Source: Desmodus rotundus | Lineage: Eukaryota; Chordata; Mammalia; Chiroptera; Phyllostomidae | Assembly (NCBI RefSeq): GCF_022682495.2 | Contig: NC_071390.1 | Coordinates: 101,130,294-101,194,293, forward strand | Length of the DNA: 64,000 bases | Direction of reading: 5' to 3' | Shown: positions 35,015 to 64,000 of the stretch, in pieces | Numbering within the stretch: the first letter of the stretch is position 1 | Layout: the number at the start of each line of letters is the position of its first letter | Notes under the pieces: model-generated | What the model saw: only the letters and a program-made list of their open reading frames with translations | The model's database searches: none | Told to the model about the DNA's origin: nothing | Made by a program: the position numbers and the translations under genes

Positions 35015-35232
35015 TGCCCTGGCTGGGAGGCTCAGTTGGCTGGAGCAACATCCCGTACACCAAGAGGCTGCGGGTTCTATCCCCAGTCAGGGCACATACC
35101 CAGGCTGTGGGTTTGATCCTCTGATTGGGAGTATACTGGAGGCAACTGATGGATGTTTCTCTCTCTTCCTCTTTCTCTCTAACTCTCTTCCTCTCTCACT
35201 TCCTCTCTCCCTAAAATCAATTAAAAAAAAAA
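35015..35232 (+). mobile_element. Ves SINE
   Basis: GCCCTGGCTGGGAGGCTCAG, GCGGGTTCTATCCCCAGTCA (B box), a CTCTCTTCCT-rich body and an A10 tail. Confidence 0.9.
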
Positions 35233-35449
35233 CATATCCTTGGGTGAGGATTTAAAAAAATAGTATACATATATAAGTTTATATAGGAAAAAAATTTACT
35301 CCACATGTTAATAATATATGGGGGAGGAGATTACAGATTTTTTCATATTTTCATTGTTTTCTAAAGTTAGCATATATTTCCAGTATAGTTTTTTTAAGTA
35401 ATAAAAGTTTTTAAAAAGTGGGAAATTTAAAATGGGATAGAGTTTTGTC

Positions 35450-35960
35450 AGTTGCATTATCTTGTATCTTGCAGCCCATGCATAGGCTCACTGGAGAAGC
35501 TGCGATTTCCGCGGAAGCTCCTCAAAAGACTACACTGAGTAGAGGGGGAAGTTGGGGTCCTGCTGCGAGGCTTCCACTAGGTTTGTGCTACCGGCAGGTT
35601 CCTCGTTTGTTTGTTTGTTTATGACAAGGTAGCTTCTGATCCACTCCTTTAACGACAGGCAGTTCTGTCCTCTTTCTCTTCATCTGTCTTTTCTGCATTA
35701 GCACAGGTTTTGACAACAGCACCGTTGGCCTCTGGTTTGATTTTCTCTTTCTGAAGATGCAAGTTGCTCAACGACTTGGCCTCTGCTTCTTCCTGGTCCA
35801 CAGCCAGGGCCCACGAGTCGGTGCCCATGGCCCAGGGTGTGGGGAAACGCTGGTGCGGGCCCACCGGTGGACTGAGGCCTGGCGTGGAGTGTTCGCGAGC
35901 TCCCAGGAGGCCCGGGGAGCCCGGCTCCTGCCCCACCCAGGGGGATCAGAAACGGCACGC
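35450..35960 (-). pseudogene. DDX19 (DBP5) processed pseudogene, 5' part only
   Basis: From the ATG at 35828 on the minus strand the frame reads TDSWALAVDQEEAEAKSLSN, then KIKPEANGAVVKT and ANAEKTDEEKEDR, the N-terminus of the mRNA-export helicase DDX19A/B as I know it. Homology continues through frameshifts and stops to about 35450 (QDPNFPLYS-like and FEEL segments, then CAAGATACAAGATAATGC). It runs without introns over what are several exons in the parent. The upstream GC-rich part (to about 35960) may be 5' UTR. The helicase core is absent, so it cannot be functional. Confidence 0.85.
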
Positions 35961-36079
35961 CCTGCCTCCAACATTTTTAAAAGGTGTGGAGAATAAACCA
36001 CTTTGCCTCTAAACATACGGGGCGCCTCATTCACTGAACATATAAGGCCTTCAGTTTATCCAATCCTCAAATAAGGGAG

Positions 36080-37910
36080 CTGACCCTTGGACCCGCTCTA
36101 AAGGAAATACTAAAAGGATGTTCTTTAAGGAAAAAGGAAAATAATCCCAGATGGAAGGAAAAAATAAAGAGCAATGAGAAATACATACGTTTAAACTTAC
36201 AGTCTTAAACACAAGACAGTAACATTCAGATGGGGATAAACGAAATAAAAATATTCTGAGGTCTTTGCACTCACCAAGGAGAGGATAAAAATCCCAGTCA
36301 ATATTGCAATATCGGCTTTAAATGAGTATGAGTTCATTTGCTAGAATTGTGTTTAGAATTTTTGCATATATATTTGAGCTATATACAAACAATATATAAA
36401 TTGATGTACATATATATGAAATAGTATATACATATATACACTATGACCAATTTGAGTTAATTTCAGATTAGTTTTATATTTGAAAATAAATACGTGTACA
36501 TTACCTATCTAATTTTCCTGCCCAAAGTGTTCAACCTGAATTCAATCGTGAGGTAAATTATACAAATTTGAATTGAGAGACATTCTCCAAAATGTCTAAC
36601 TGGCTTAGACTCTTCAAAAATTTTGATGAGAGAAAAAAAATAGATGGGGGCATATTCCAGATTAAAGGAAACCAAACAAAAATGACATCTAAACACTATG
36701 CAGGATCCTTGACATAATTCTCAATTTTTAAAAAGGTTGTAAAGGACATTATTGATGTAATTTAGGATATTTGGATTTGAATTATATACTAGATAATATT
36801 ATAAATCAATGTAAAATGTCCTCAATATGGTAATTGAGTTGTGGGAGAATGACTTTGTTTTAAGGAAAGACAAGGTGAAATATTTAGCGTGAATTGCCTT
36901 GATGTCAGCACTAAATCTCAAGTTGCTCCAATGGCTCACCCAAAGCCCAAAAGCATGTGTGTACATGCATAAAGAGGAAAGTAAATGGGCAGAATACATA
37001 TTGACAATTGGTTAATCCAGGTAAAGATACATGGAATTTGCACTGCTATGTGAAACTTCCCTGCAGGTTTAAAATTTTTTTAAATAAAAACTTGGGAAAT
37101 ATGTATAGAAAAAATTAAAATACAATAAAAGCAATATATCAAAATATAAAGTGGGTGTTGATGTGAAGGAAATTGACAGTGAAATCTAAGTGATAATGTT
37201 AAATGGCTTTAAGAGAATACATAACAAAAGGAATTTCTCAAAGAGAAGATTGAAAACATTGATGGGCAGTTAGTAAGAAAGTGTTCCTGTGCTTAAAAAC
37301 AGAAGAAAAGAGAAAGTCATTATAATCACCACATGACAGAATAAAGAAGAATCACTTAAATAGACACAAATATCCTTTGGTAAATTTCATTGTCCTTTCA
37401 TGATACTTGTAGCAAAGCAGCAGTTGAAGGGGTTATCCATAATTTTATTAGATAGTCACACACGCACACACATACACACACAATCTATAGCAATTATCAC
37501 GTTTAGTATTAAAATGGTGAGTGCTTTCCCTTGGGGACTGGCAACAAGTCCCCAAGGGTTTTCACTATCACCCACCTTAGTGATTTTTGTATTAAAATTC
37601 CTGGCCAGTGGAATAAAGCAGAAAAGAAAAAATAAAGACATAAGGATGACAAAGGCATGAATAAAATTGTTATTATTTTCAGATTATTTGATTATGTAGC
37701 TACAAATCTGAAGGAATTGATCATTTTTTGTAATTTACAAGTGTTTAGTGAGTTTGTTGAATTCAAAATCAATTTGCAAAAAGCAACTAAACTTCTAAAC
37801 ATCAAGAATAGTTTGAAAATGAATTTTTTTCAAAGATGCTATTTACAGTGGCACCCAAATATATCAAATATCTCTGAAAAAACTAACAAAATGTAGACCC
37901 ATCAAGGCTA
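36080..37910 (+). mobile_element. Old L1 (L1M-type) fragments
   Basis: GGAAATACTAAAAGGATGTT (36110) and GGTGAGTGCTTTCCCTTGGG followed by ACTTTATTGA-like decayed RT sequence (37514-37780) fit L1 ORF2. Around 37760-37900 AAAATCAATTTGCAAAAAGC also matches. Positions 36350-37380 are AT-rich and only doubtfully L1. Confidence 0.6.
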
Positions 37911-38369
37911 GATTCCTTATTTCAGAACAATCAGGAGAAGGTCCTGAATTTTCGTCCCTTCTATTTCAGCTTGACATCTTACCTTGGAAAGAGCCTTTAC
38001 TCCCTGCTCTCCTGAGGACTTCCCCTCTACCTCCTTTTCACAAAGAGCTCAGTGTAAAGTCTGTATCTGCTTGCCTACACTGCCCCCAAAGAGGTCTTCC
38101 CTTGTATCAGGTGAGAGCCAAGCCTTGTTAGAAGGATGTAGGTAGGAAAACTCATTACTCTTCACTGGTTGACTCCACTTATGGTTGTTTCTCCAGTCCC
38201 CAAACGTATAATTGGGATGGACACACTTGGTAGTTGGAGTAACCCCCACGTGGGATTCTAGCTTGTGAGTAAGAGCTGTCACGGTGGAAAAGTCCAGGTG
38301 GAAGCCTCTAAACTGTCCTTCCACACGCCTTCCCTCACCCTCTCCAACCAAGATGATATATCAAAGACA

Positions 38370-41290
38370 ATATCACATTCTGGGCATTGATGGTGGACAG
38401 TAGTGCTGCTCTTAAAAATCTAAAGGATGTGGGGGTGGCTGTTTCTGTCATCTCTCCTCTTAACTAGCTGGCTTGGTTGCTACAGAAAGTAGATGACACC
38501 TGGAAAATTACTATACGCTTGCAGGCTCAACCAATCAGTAACCCCAATTGCAGCTGAAGAACTAGATGTGGTGATGTTTTGAGAGCAGATTAATAAGGCT
38601 TCATATGCATGGTCTGTAGTCATTAATTTGGGGAATGTGCTTGTTTTTAACCTAATCAGAAAAGAAAATCAGAAATGATTTGTATTCTTATGGAACAGAC
38701 AAAAATATTCTATACATTTGCTCCAGAGCTATGTTAACTCTCTTGTTCTCTGTCATAGTTTGGTCTGAAAAGATCTGGACCATCTGGGAAATTTGAAAAA
38801 TATCAATTATCCTTTACATAGGTGACATCATCTTGACCGTGCAGGAAGAGAGGTGGCCAGAATACCGGAGGTCTCAGTGAAGCATGTTTGCCCAAGAGGG
38901 TGGGAATTATACACTAAAAAGAATCAGGGACTTATCATTTCAGTAAAGTAGATTATGGCCACATTACAGGCACACTCAATGGTGGCCTTGAAAGACAGTG
39001 ACCCAGGAAAATCTTCCTAAGGTAGAACTTTGAGTGGTGCACCTGATCATCCACTTTGTGTGGGAGGAGCAGTGAGGTGAGCACATATATGAAGTCATGA
39101 GCAGTGGTGAACGGCCTGGTGAGCTGGTCAGGAGCCTGAAAGAAGTATTAGAAGGTTTGTAACAAAGGAGGTGTTGGGTAGAGGAACCTAAGAGGAACCT
39201 AAATCGATACCATATGTTAAGACTTTCTTTTTATTATATGTTAATGTCTACCACAGAAGAAGTCCTGAACAGCCAAGTAAACAAAATGACCTGGCTGGTT
39301 GACCTTAGCCGGACTTTGACATTGGCCATCCCACAATAGGCATAATGGGCACATGCGCATAAAGGCCACAGTGTCAGAGATGGGGGCAATGTGTTGGCAA
39401 TAGCATGGCCTCCCACTTACCGGGACAGATCTAGCTATTGTCCCCTCTGCACACCTACTCTGCCTGCAACAGAGACCAACAGTGAGTCCCTGATATGACA
39501 CCATTCCTTGAGATCAGTGGGTTGCATGGTGACAAGTTGACTGCCCTGGACCCTATCCATGCTGGAAGGATCCTAATGTATATTCCTATTGGGAAGGATC
39601 CTAATGTATATTCCTTGTTTGCACAGGAATATACATCTTTTGGGGGTGTGGGTTTGCCTTTACTTTTCCTACTTGCACAGCTTGTGCCAGCACCGGTATC
39701 TAGATCCACAAGCAAGAAACCCCACAAAACATCATCCAAATGGGGAACCCACTTTATAGTGAAGACGTAGGGTGGGCCCATGACCATGAGTTGGCTGGTT
39801 GTATTACAATCATCCCGTCCAGAAGCTGCCACTCTGAAAGGGCATTGGAATGCCATCCTGAATGAGGGTGCACTGGACCACCAGTTCAGAGGTAGTACTG
39901 GGTTGGCCAAAAAGTTTGTTTGGTTTTTTCCATGAGATGGCTCTAGTAGCACTTAGTTGTCTTCATTCTATACCATTTTGTTAGATTGTATTGTGACAGC
40001 TGTCATATCAATGTCCATTTAAAAAAAATCTTATCAAAATTGGTGGATATTTGTGTAGTCATTTTAATATTGAAGATGGGAGAAAATAAGAAACATTTTC
40101 AGCATATTATACTTTTTTATTTCAAGAAGAGTGAAAATGCAAAGGAAATTCAAAAAAAAAAAAGATTTGTGCAGTGTATGGAGAAGGTACTGTGACTGAT
40201 CAAATGTGTCAAAAGTAGTTTATGGAGTTTCCCGCTGGAGATTTCTCCCTGGATGATACTCCACAGTCAGGTAGACCCATTGAAGTTGAGATCAAATCCA
40301 GACATAACTGAGAACAATCAATGTTATACCACGCAGGAGAGAGCCGACATACTCAAAACATCCAAATCAATAAAGTTATTGGTGAAAATGAAAAACATGT
40401 GTATTTTATTTTAAGGGAAAACCAACCCAATACTCTGAAAGGATGGGGTGATATCCTTCAAATGTTGTACCTCTCCCAATCAGGGACCTCTATAAGGCAC
40501 TGTGTCCCCAGTAGGATTGTGGATCCCAGGGGTGATAGCAGGAATGACCTTATTTCCAATCAATGACTCAGTGGAGAACTGTGTTCTTCCTATCCCTATA
40601 ACTTTGGGTTCTGCCAAGTTGGAGCCCCTGGTTCCCTAATGGGTGCACTTTTGCCAAGGGACAAAGCAAGAGTCCTGTTTAACTACAAGCTGCACCTGAC
40701 ATCTGAGCATATTGCACTCCTCGAGTCTAGGGAGCAGTGGGCGGAGTCACCATATTCAAGGTAGGGCTTCCATTGCAATGTGGGGGAGGCAGTAATAGAC
40801 GTGGAACTTAGGTGACATGTTTTGGTGTGTTTTGGCACCCTTTGCCTAACTGTGACTGTGAAAGGACAAGGACCACAGTCCTGTCCTGAGGAGGCCATGG
40901 TTTCCAGGGACTCACCCTCCTAGGAATGAGGGTTTGAGTCACACCACTTCTAGGAGGTCCAGGAGTGACAGCTGAGGGGGAGTGGAACTTCAATGGTGAA
41001 GGAGGGAGACAAGAAGTACCTGTTGTAGCACTGGGATTATTTGCAGTGACAGGAGTTGTAGTTTGCTCCACTATGTATCCCCTCAGGAAGAGAGACCCAC
41101 TGAGGAACCACTGAGGAGCTGCTCCCCCAAATGTGTGGGGAAGTGGATCTATGTCCCACCCCTGGTGGACTTGGCAGCCATGGGAGTGTGCTGCTCAGCT
41201 CTCCCTTCAAGAGGAAACCTGTGGTGAGGAGTGCCGTCTGCTGACGGGCTCCAGCTGCAGTGTCCTCAAGATCCACTGCAGTGTTTAAGC
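38370..41290 (+). mobile_element. ERVL (class III) internal remnant with probable 3' LTR, decayed
   Basis: Pol-like order is kept: an RT region near 38640-38900 (CTATGTTAACTCTCTTGTTC, GATCTGGACCATCTGGGA), an integrase zinc-finger and linker region near 39230-39540 (CAACAGAGACCAACAGTGAG), then a C-terminal region resuming after a mariner insertion (to about 40680). LTR-like sequence follows from about 41080. All frames are broken, with no open pol frame. The opposite-strand 165-aa frame (39455-39952) is an artefact. Confidence 0.65.
39898..40430 (+). mobile_element. Internally deleted mariner transposon
   Basis: 533 bp with ends CTGGGTTGGCCAAAAAGTTT and (reverse) TTGGGTTGGTTTTCCC, flanked by TA at 39896-39897 and 40431-40432. 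The left part contains the beginning of a transposase (frame from about 40077: helix-turn-helix-like FQHIILFYFKKSENAKEIQK). The catalytic region is deleted, and the right half rejoins near AATCAATAAAGTTATTGGTG. It is non-autonomous and decayed. Confidence 0.88.
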
Positions 41291-41559
41291 TTTGTGCGCT
41301 GTCTCTGAGAGTTCCCAGCCAGGGATGAAGTCAGCAGAGATAGCAGGGGCTGGGCATGTCCACCCAGCACAGCTCTCTATTTGGGACCGTCTCTGCACTG
41401 GGCTCCCACGTGCTGGCACAGACCACCTGAGACTCTTTCTACTGAATCCTCACTTCCGGTGCTTCTCCTTTCATAGGTGTCAGACCTGAAAGGCTCTCCT
41501 GACTACCGTTTCCTTGTTCCTTTATCTTGGACAGGAGTTACCTCTATTAATCTCTTGTA

Positions 41560-42750
41560 CTTCTATCTTGGTGTTAAATCCACCTGGGGACTCTCTTGAG
41601 TCCCCAAGGACCCACATTGACACAGCCTTCCTTTTGAGGCCACAAATGAAGCAGCTATTAGGGCATCACACACAGGTACATTCAGGAAGGAGTCACATAT
41701 TTCTGCATCTCTCTTACTGTAAAAACCTAATGTTTAGATAATGAAGTAGAGTGGCGTGTATTGAAGAATATAGTCTTAGCTTTCTATTATTTTGTATTTG
41801 GAAAACAAACACAGGCATGGCTTTTGCCCTTCCTCCCTGGAGCATCTATACCAGCTCCAGTTAGGAAGACAAAAAGGGGTGCACACAGAACTTATCTTGT
41901 CATTAACTTGTTCCCTAGGGGCAAACCACAGAGACCTGTATTCCCTCCCATTCCTCTTTGCCAGCTTTGGGAACCAACTGCAGCATTATCCAGCCAGGGT
42001 CCAGAATCAGGTATACTTTTAGGAGTAAAAAGTAGTAATAATCTTACATTTCGGTAGCACTTTTTATCTATGATGAACTCAGAAAGGAAGCTTTTTACAA
42101 TTAATTTTCTTCCCAACATCCTTCTCAGTTGTCATGAAATTGCCACAAGATTATTACCTCTGCTTTATGCAACAAAACCACCAAATTTAATAACTATTAG
42201 GAAGGCAACAGAGAGACAAAGGGAAGTCTATACTAAAATTCAAATTTTTCCAGTTCGGTACATTGCTTTCCAAGTTGATGTATGGTACCAGCATGTAATG
42301 GAGAGTCTCTTGAGGTTCCAGGTTTCCTCATGTCTGGTCAGAAGTGTGCGTGTGCATGTACATGACAACCTTGATGGCGAGAAAAGGAAGATGTTTGGTT
42401 CAAAGTTAATTTCTTACCTGACAGGTAAGTGCCTTGCCAAGGTGACACAATCTGAGTAGACAAAGCTCAGTCCCCTGAGAACACAGAGTTTTGGCTCATG
42501 CTGCCATCCCAGCCACCTCTGCAGAGCGTGTCTGGGTGAACTCCTTGTGCGCTGACCCCTAGTCCCCACAGAATCATGATTAACCCAGTCCTAGCTCCCC
42601 GCCAGAGGTCTGGGTTATTCATTGACTTTTTACCTTTCCTGTATGTGATTTTTTCCCCCAAATGACTGCATTTATCACCCCAACTCTTAATATTCTCTGC
42701 AAAAGAAGGATAAACACGTTGCTAGTAAAACATGTTTGGTGTACATTATC
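41560..42750. other. Unassigned stretch downstream of ETNPPL
   Basis: A diverged MIR-like piece is possible at 42030-42160. No gene was recognised. Confidence 0.4.
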
Positions 42751-42751
42751 T

Positions 42752-42762
42752 TTTATTTTATT
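42752..42762 (-). terminator. Candidate ETNPPL poly(A) signal (overlapping AATAAA pair)
   Basis: On the minus strand two overlapping AATAAA hexamers lie about 400 nt past the stop codon, followed by T/GT-rich sequence. Earlier AATAAA copies at 43053-43048 and 43026-43021 would give shorter 3' UTRs. Which one is used cannot be told from sequence. Confidence 0.4.
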
Positions 42763-43162
42763 GTAGTCCATAAATGTAAACCAAAGGAATCATTGTGGAA
42801 TTCATATTTTAAGGCACTTAGGTCTCCTAAGTTAAGGAACCCGCTGTACTTTGCTCCCTTAGTTCAGACATTAAAACATGAAAAGTAAAACTTCCAACAT
42901 AATATTCAACTTAAAGCTGAAATTTAGTAGAATAAATTAAGTACATTCAGAAGTTCAAGTAAGGAATTAACAGGCTAAAGGCTGAGCTAATAATTTTGAC
43001 ATGGTTTGATCACCAGTTGGTTTATTCTGACTACTTGTTTGCCCTTTTTTATTGACAAAGCCATGTGGAATGCAAATTCTACCTCTAAGGAGTACAGAGA
43101 GCTGTCAAGAAGACACTGCCTTTCATAACTCAGGATATTTATCTTGCTTTAAAACTAATCTC

Positions 43163-62457
<19,295 letters not shown>

Positions 62458-62595
62458 GGTGGCCGGGTGGCCGGGCGCTCCCAGGGGTCCTGGTCTCCTG
62501 TCTGCTCGCTTCCTCGCGCACTGCCTTAGTGGGAGGCCTGGACTCCTTTCCCCCCGCGTTGGGTCCCCTTCCTCTGCTCTTCGGAGGTAAACGGT

Positions 62596-63590
62596 GGCAT
62601 CAACTAGGATCATCTCCCTTTTAAGTCTTGCCCTGCCTTTACCCTTCCCCAAGCCCCACCCTCCTCCGCCTGGTGCTTGCTTCGCAAGTCACTGGACTTG
62701 CCACTCATTCGCCCGTCCACAGCTGCCCCTGGCTAACTGGCTCCTGTTCCTACCCAGCTGATGATCACTCCCCTCTCACCCCCATCCCTGTTACTTCTTC
62801 TGACTTGCCTTTTATTTTCCTAACTTTGCCTTCACCTTTCTTCCTCCTCTGCCTGGGAATTTCCTCCTTCCCTCTTTCCTTGTTGTTTCTTTTTGTGTGT
62901 ATCTGATTATTTTCTTGTAAACAGGCAAGGATAGGCCCTCTCTGCAGGTATCGAGGCTGAAGGGTTGTCTCCATTCTCACATGAGAGTATTCCATTACCA
63001 TAACCCAAGTAAAGTAACAGGTCTCATGCCCTATGGATAAATGACAACTCAGCCTGGTGTTTCTTGGGAGTGATAATGTATAGTGTTTCCAACATCATCA
63101 TACAATAACTGTACTTCTACTTTCTCTAGGACTCTACAGATTACAAAACATTCCCATGATTTGTCTGGTTCAGTCGGAGAAACAACCCCGAGAGATAAGC
63201 AGGAGTGGTAGCATCCCGTTTGAGTTCCCTATTCCACGGTGACCGTGTATCTGGCGGTGACCTTGGAATTCATTCCTGGGTTTCTTGACTTCCTTTAGGA
63301 TGATCTTTGCACACTGATCAAGTCTGAAGTTAAATATGTGGACAGAAGAAACCCTAATTACCTATAACATTACATCATAAATTATTTTTAGAACTAGAGA
63401 TAATCTGATTTGACCCCTCTGTTCTGTAGATAAGAACGGCAAGGCAAAGGTACAGTCTTATTCAAGGTCACACAGCTCCTTAGCCATGGAATTTAGGTCA
63501 TTTCAATCTTCCTGTGTTTTGAATGGCTGCAGAGAAGGTAACACAAGTTACCTATAACAACACAAGTGATAGATATTCGAAAATGACCAT
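62596..63590. other. Upstream flank of ETNPPL
   Basis: A C-rich stretch follows the CpG region (62620-62900). A MIR piece lies at about 63415-63500 (AAGGTCACACAGCTCCTTAG). No gene recognised. Confidence 0.5.
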
Positions 63591-63623
63591 TGTATGTATG
63601 TATGTATGTATGTATGTATGTAT
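63591..63623 (+). repeat. (GTAT)n microsatellite
   Basis: About eight uninterrupted TATG units followed by TATTTATATT, adjoining the L1 that follows. Confidence 0.95.
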
Positions 63624-63629
63624 TTATAT

Positions 63630-64000
63630 TTTCAATTACAGTTTCCATTCATTGTTATTTTGTATTAGTTTCCCGTGTGCAGCATGGTGATTCAACAATC
63701 ACATACTTTACCAAGTGTCCCCCCCCAGCTATTTCTAGTGCCCATCTGGGACCCTGCGTCGCTATCACAGTATTATTGGCTGTATTTCCTTTGCTGTACT
63801 TTACATCCCTGTGGCCACGTTCTAACTACCATTTTGCACTTGTTCATCCTTTCACCTTTTTCATCCGTTCCTTGCAGCCCCCTCTCATCTGGCAACCACC
63901 AGTTTGTTGTCTGTGTATGAGACTGTTTCCATTTTGTTTGTTTATCTTGTTCTTTAGATTTCACACATAAATGAAGTCATATGGTATTTGACTTTGACTG
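63630..64000 (-). mobile_element. L1 3' portion, runs off the window
   Basis: CCACGTTCTAACTACCATTT, GACTGTTTCCATTTTGTTTG, then TAGATTTCACACATAAATGA and AGTCATATGGTATTTGACTT, is L1 3'-region sequence in reverse. Confidence 0.8.

Noticed and set aside
39455..39952. 165-codon minus-strand open frame
   Set aside because: It is antisense to an ERVL-type pol remnant and crosses the mariner boundary.

Overview
The window is nuclear DNA from a bat. It carries many copies of the bat tRNA-derived Ves SINE (head GCCCTGGCTGG, often flanked by target-site duplications), half-LINE (HAL1) elements, and several hAT and mariner-type DNA transposons. DNA transposons this well preserved are unusual in mammals and typical of bats. 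A yangochiropteran, perhaps vespertilionid-like, source is my inference; the species is not resolvable by eye.

One protein-coding gene is present and looks intact: ETNPPL (AGXT2L1, ethanolamine-phosphate phospho-lyase) on the minus strand, 62457 down to 43163. I placed all 13 coding exons. Every junction is GT-AG and in phase. The exons sum to 1503 nt, or 500 codons plus stop, close to the human protein (499 aa from memory). The pyridoxal-phosphate lysine falls at residue 278, as expected. A CpG-rich promoter region surrounds exon 1 (about 62125-62595), and candidate poly(A) signals lie at 43053-42752.

Positions 1-43000 are intergenic, downstream of ETNPPL, and form a mosaic of repeats of different ages. 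The old layer is MIR, L2, MLT1/MaLR LTRs, ERVL remnants and L1M. The younger layer is Ves SINEs, HAL1, mariner and hAT elements. The most structured part is 15170-20757. It is a class I endogenous retrovirus with both LTRs and decayed gag-pol, sitting in a polypyrimidine tract. Its 3' LTR is split by a U6 snRNA-L1 chimeric retrocopy with a perfect 18-bp target-site duplication, and that insert carries about 70 bp of extra 3' sequence. Other points are a DDX19-derived processed pseudogene (35450-35960, minus), an internally deleted mariner inside an ERVL remnant (39898-40430), a hAT element with a near-perfect 8-bp duplication (31613-31884), and a TA-flanked fold-back MITE (5290-5505).

Positions 43163-62457 are the ETNPPL body. 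Its introns hold L1 fragments, MIRs, one Ves SINE and a 1.7-kb HAL1 in the sense orientation in intron 1. Beyond 62600 the window holds mostly unassigned upstream DNA, a tetranucleotide microsatellite and the start of another L1. I found no CRISPR array, tRNA gene, rRNA gene or second protein-coding gene.
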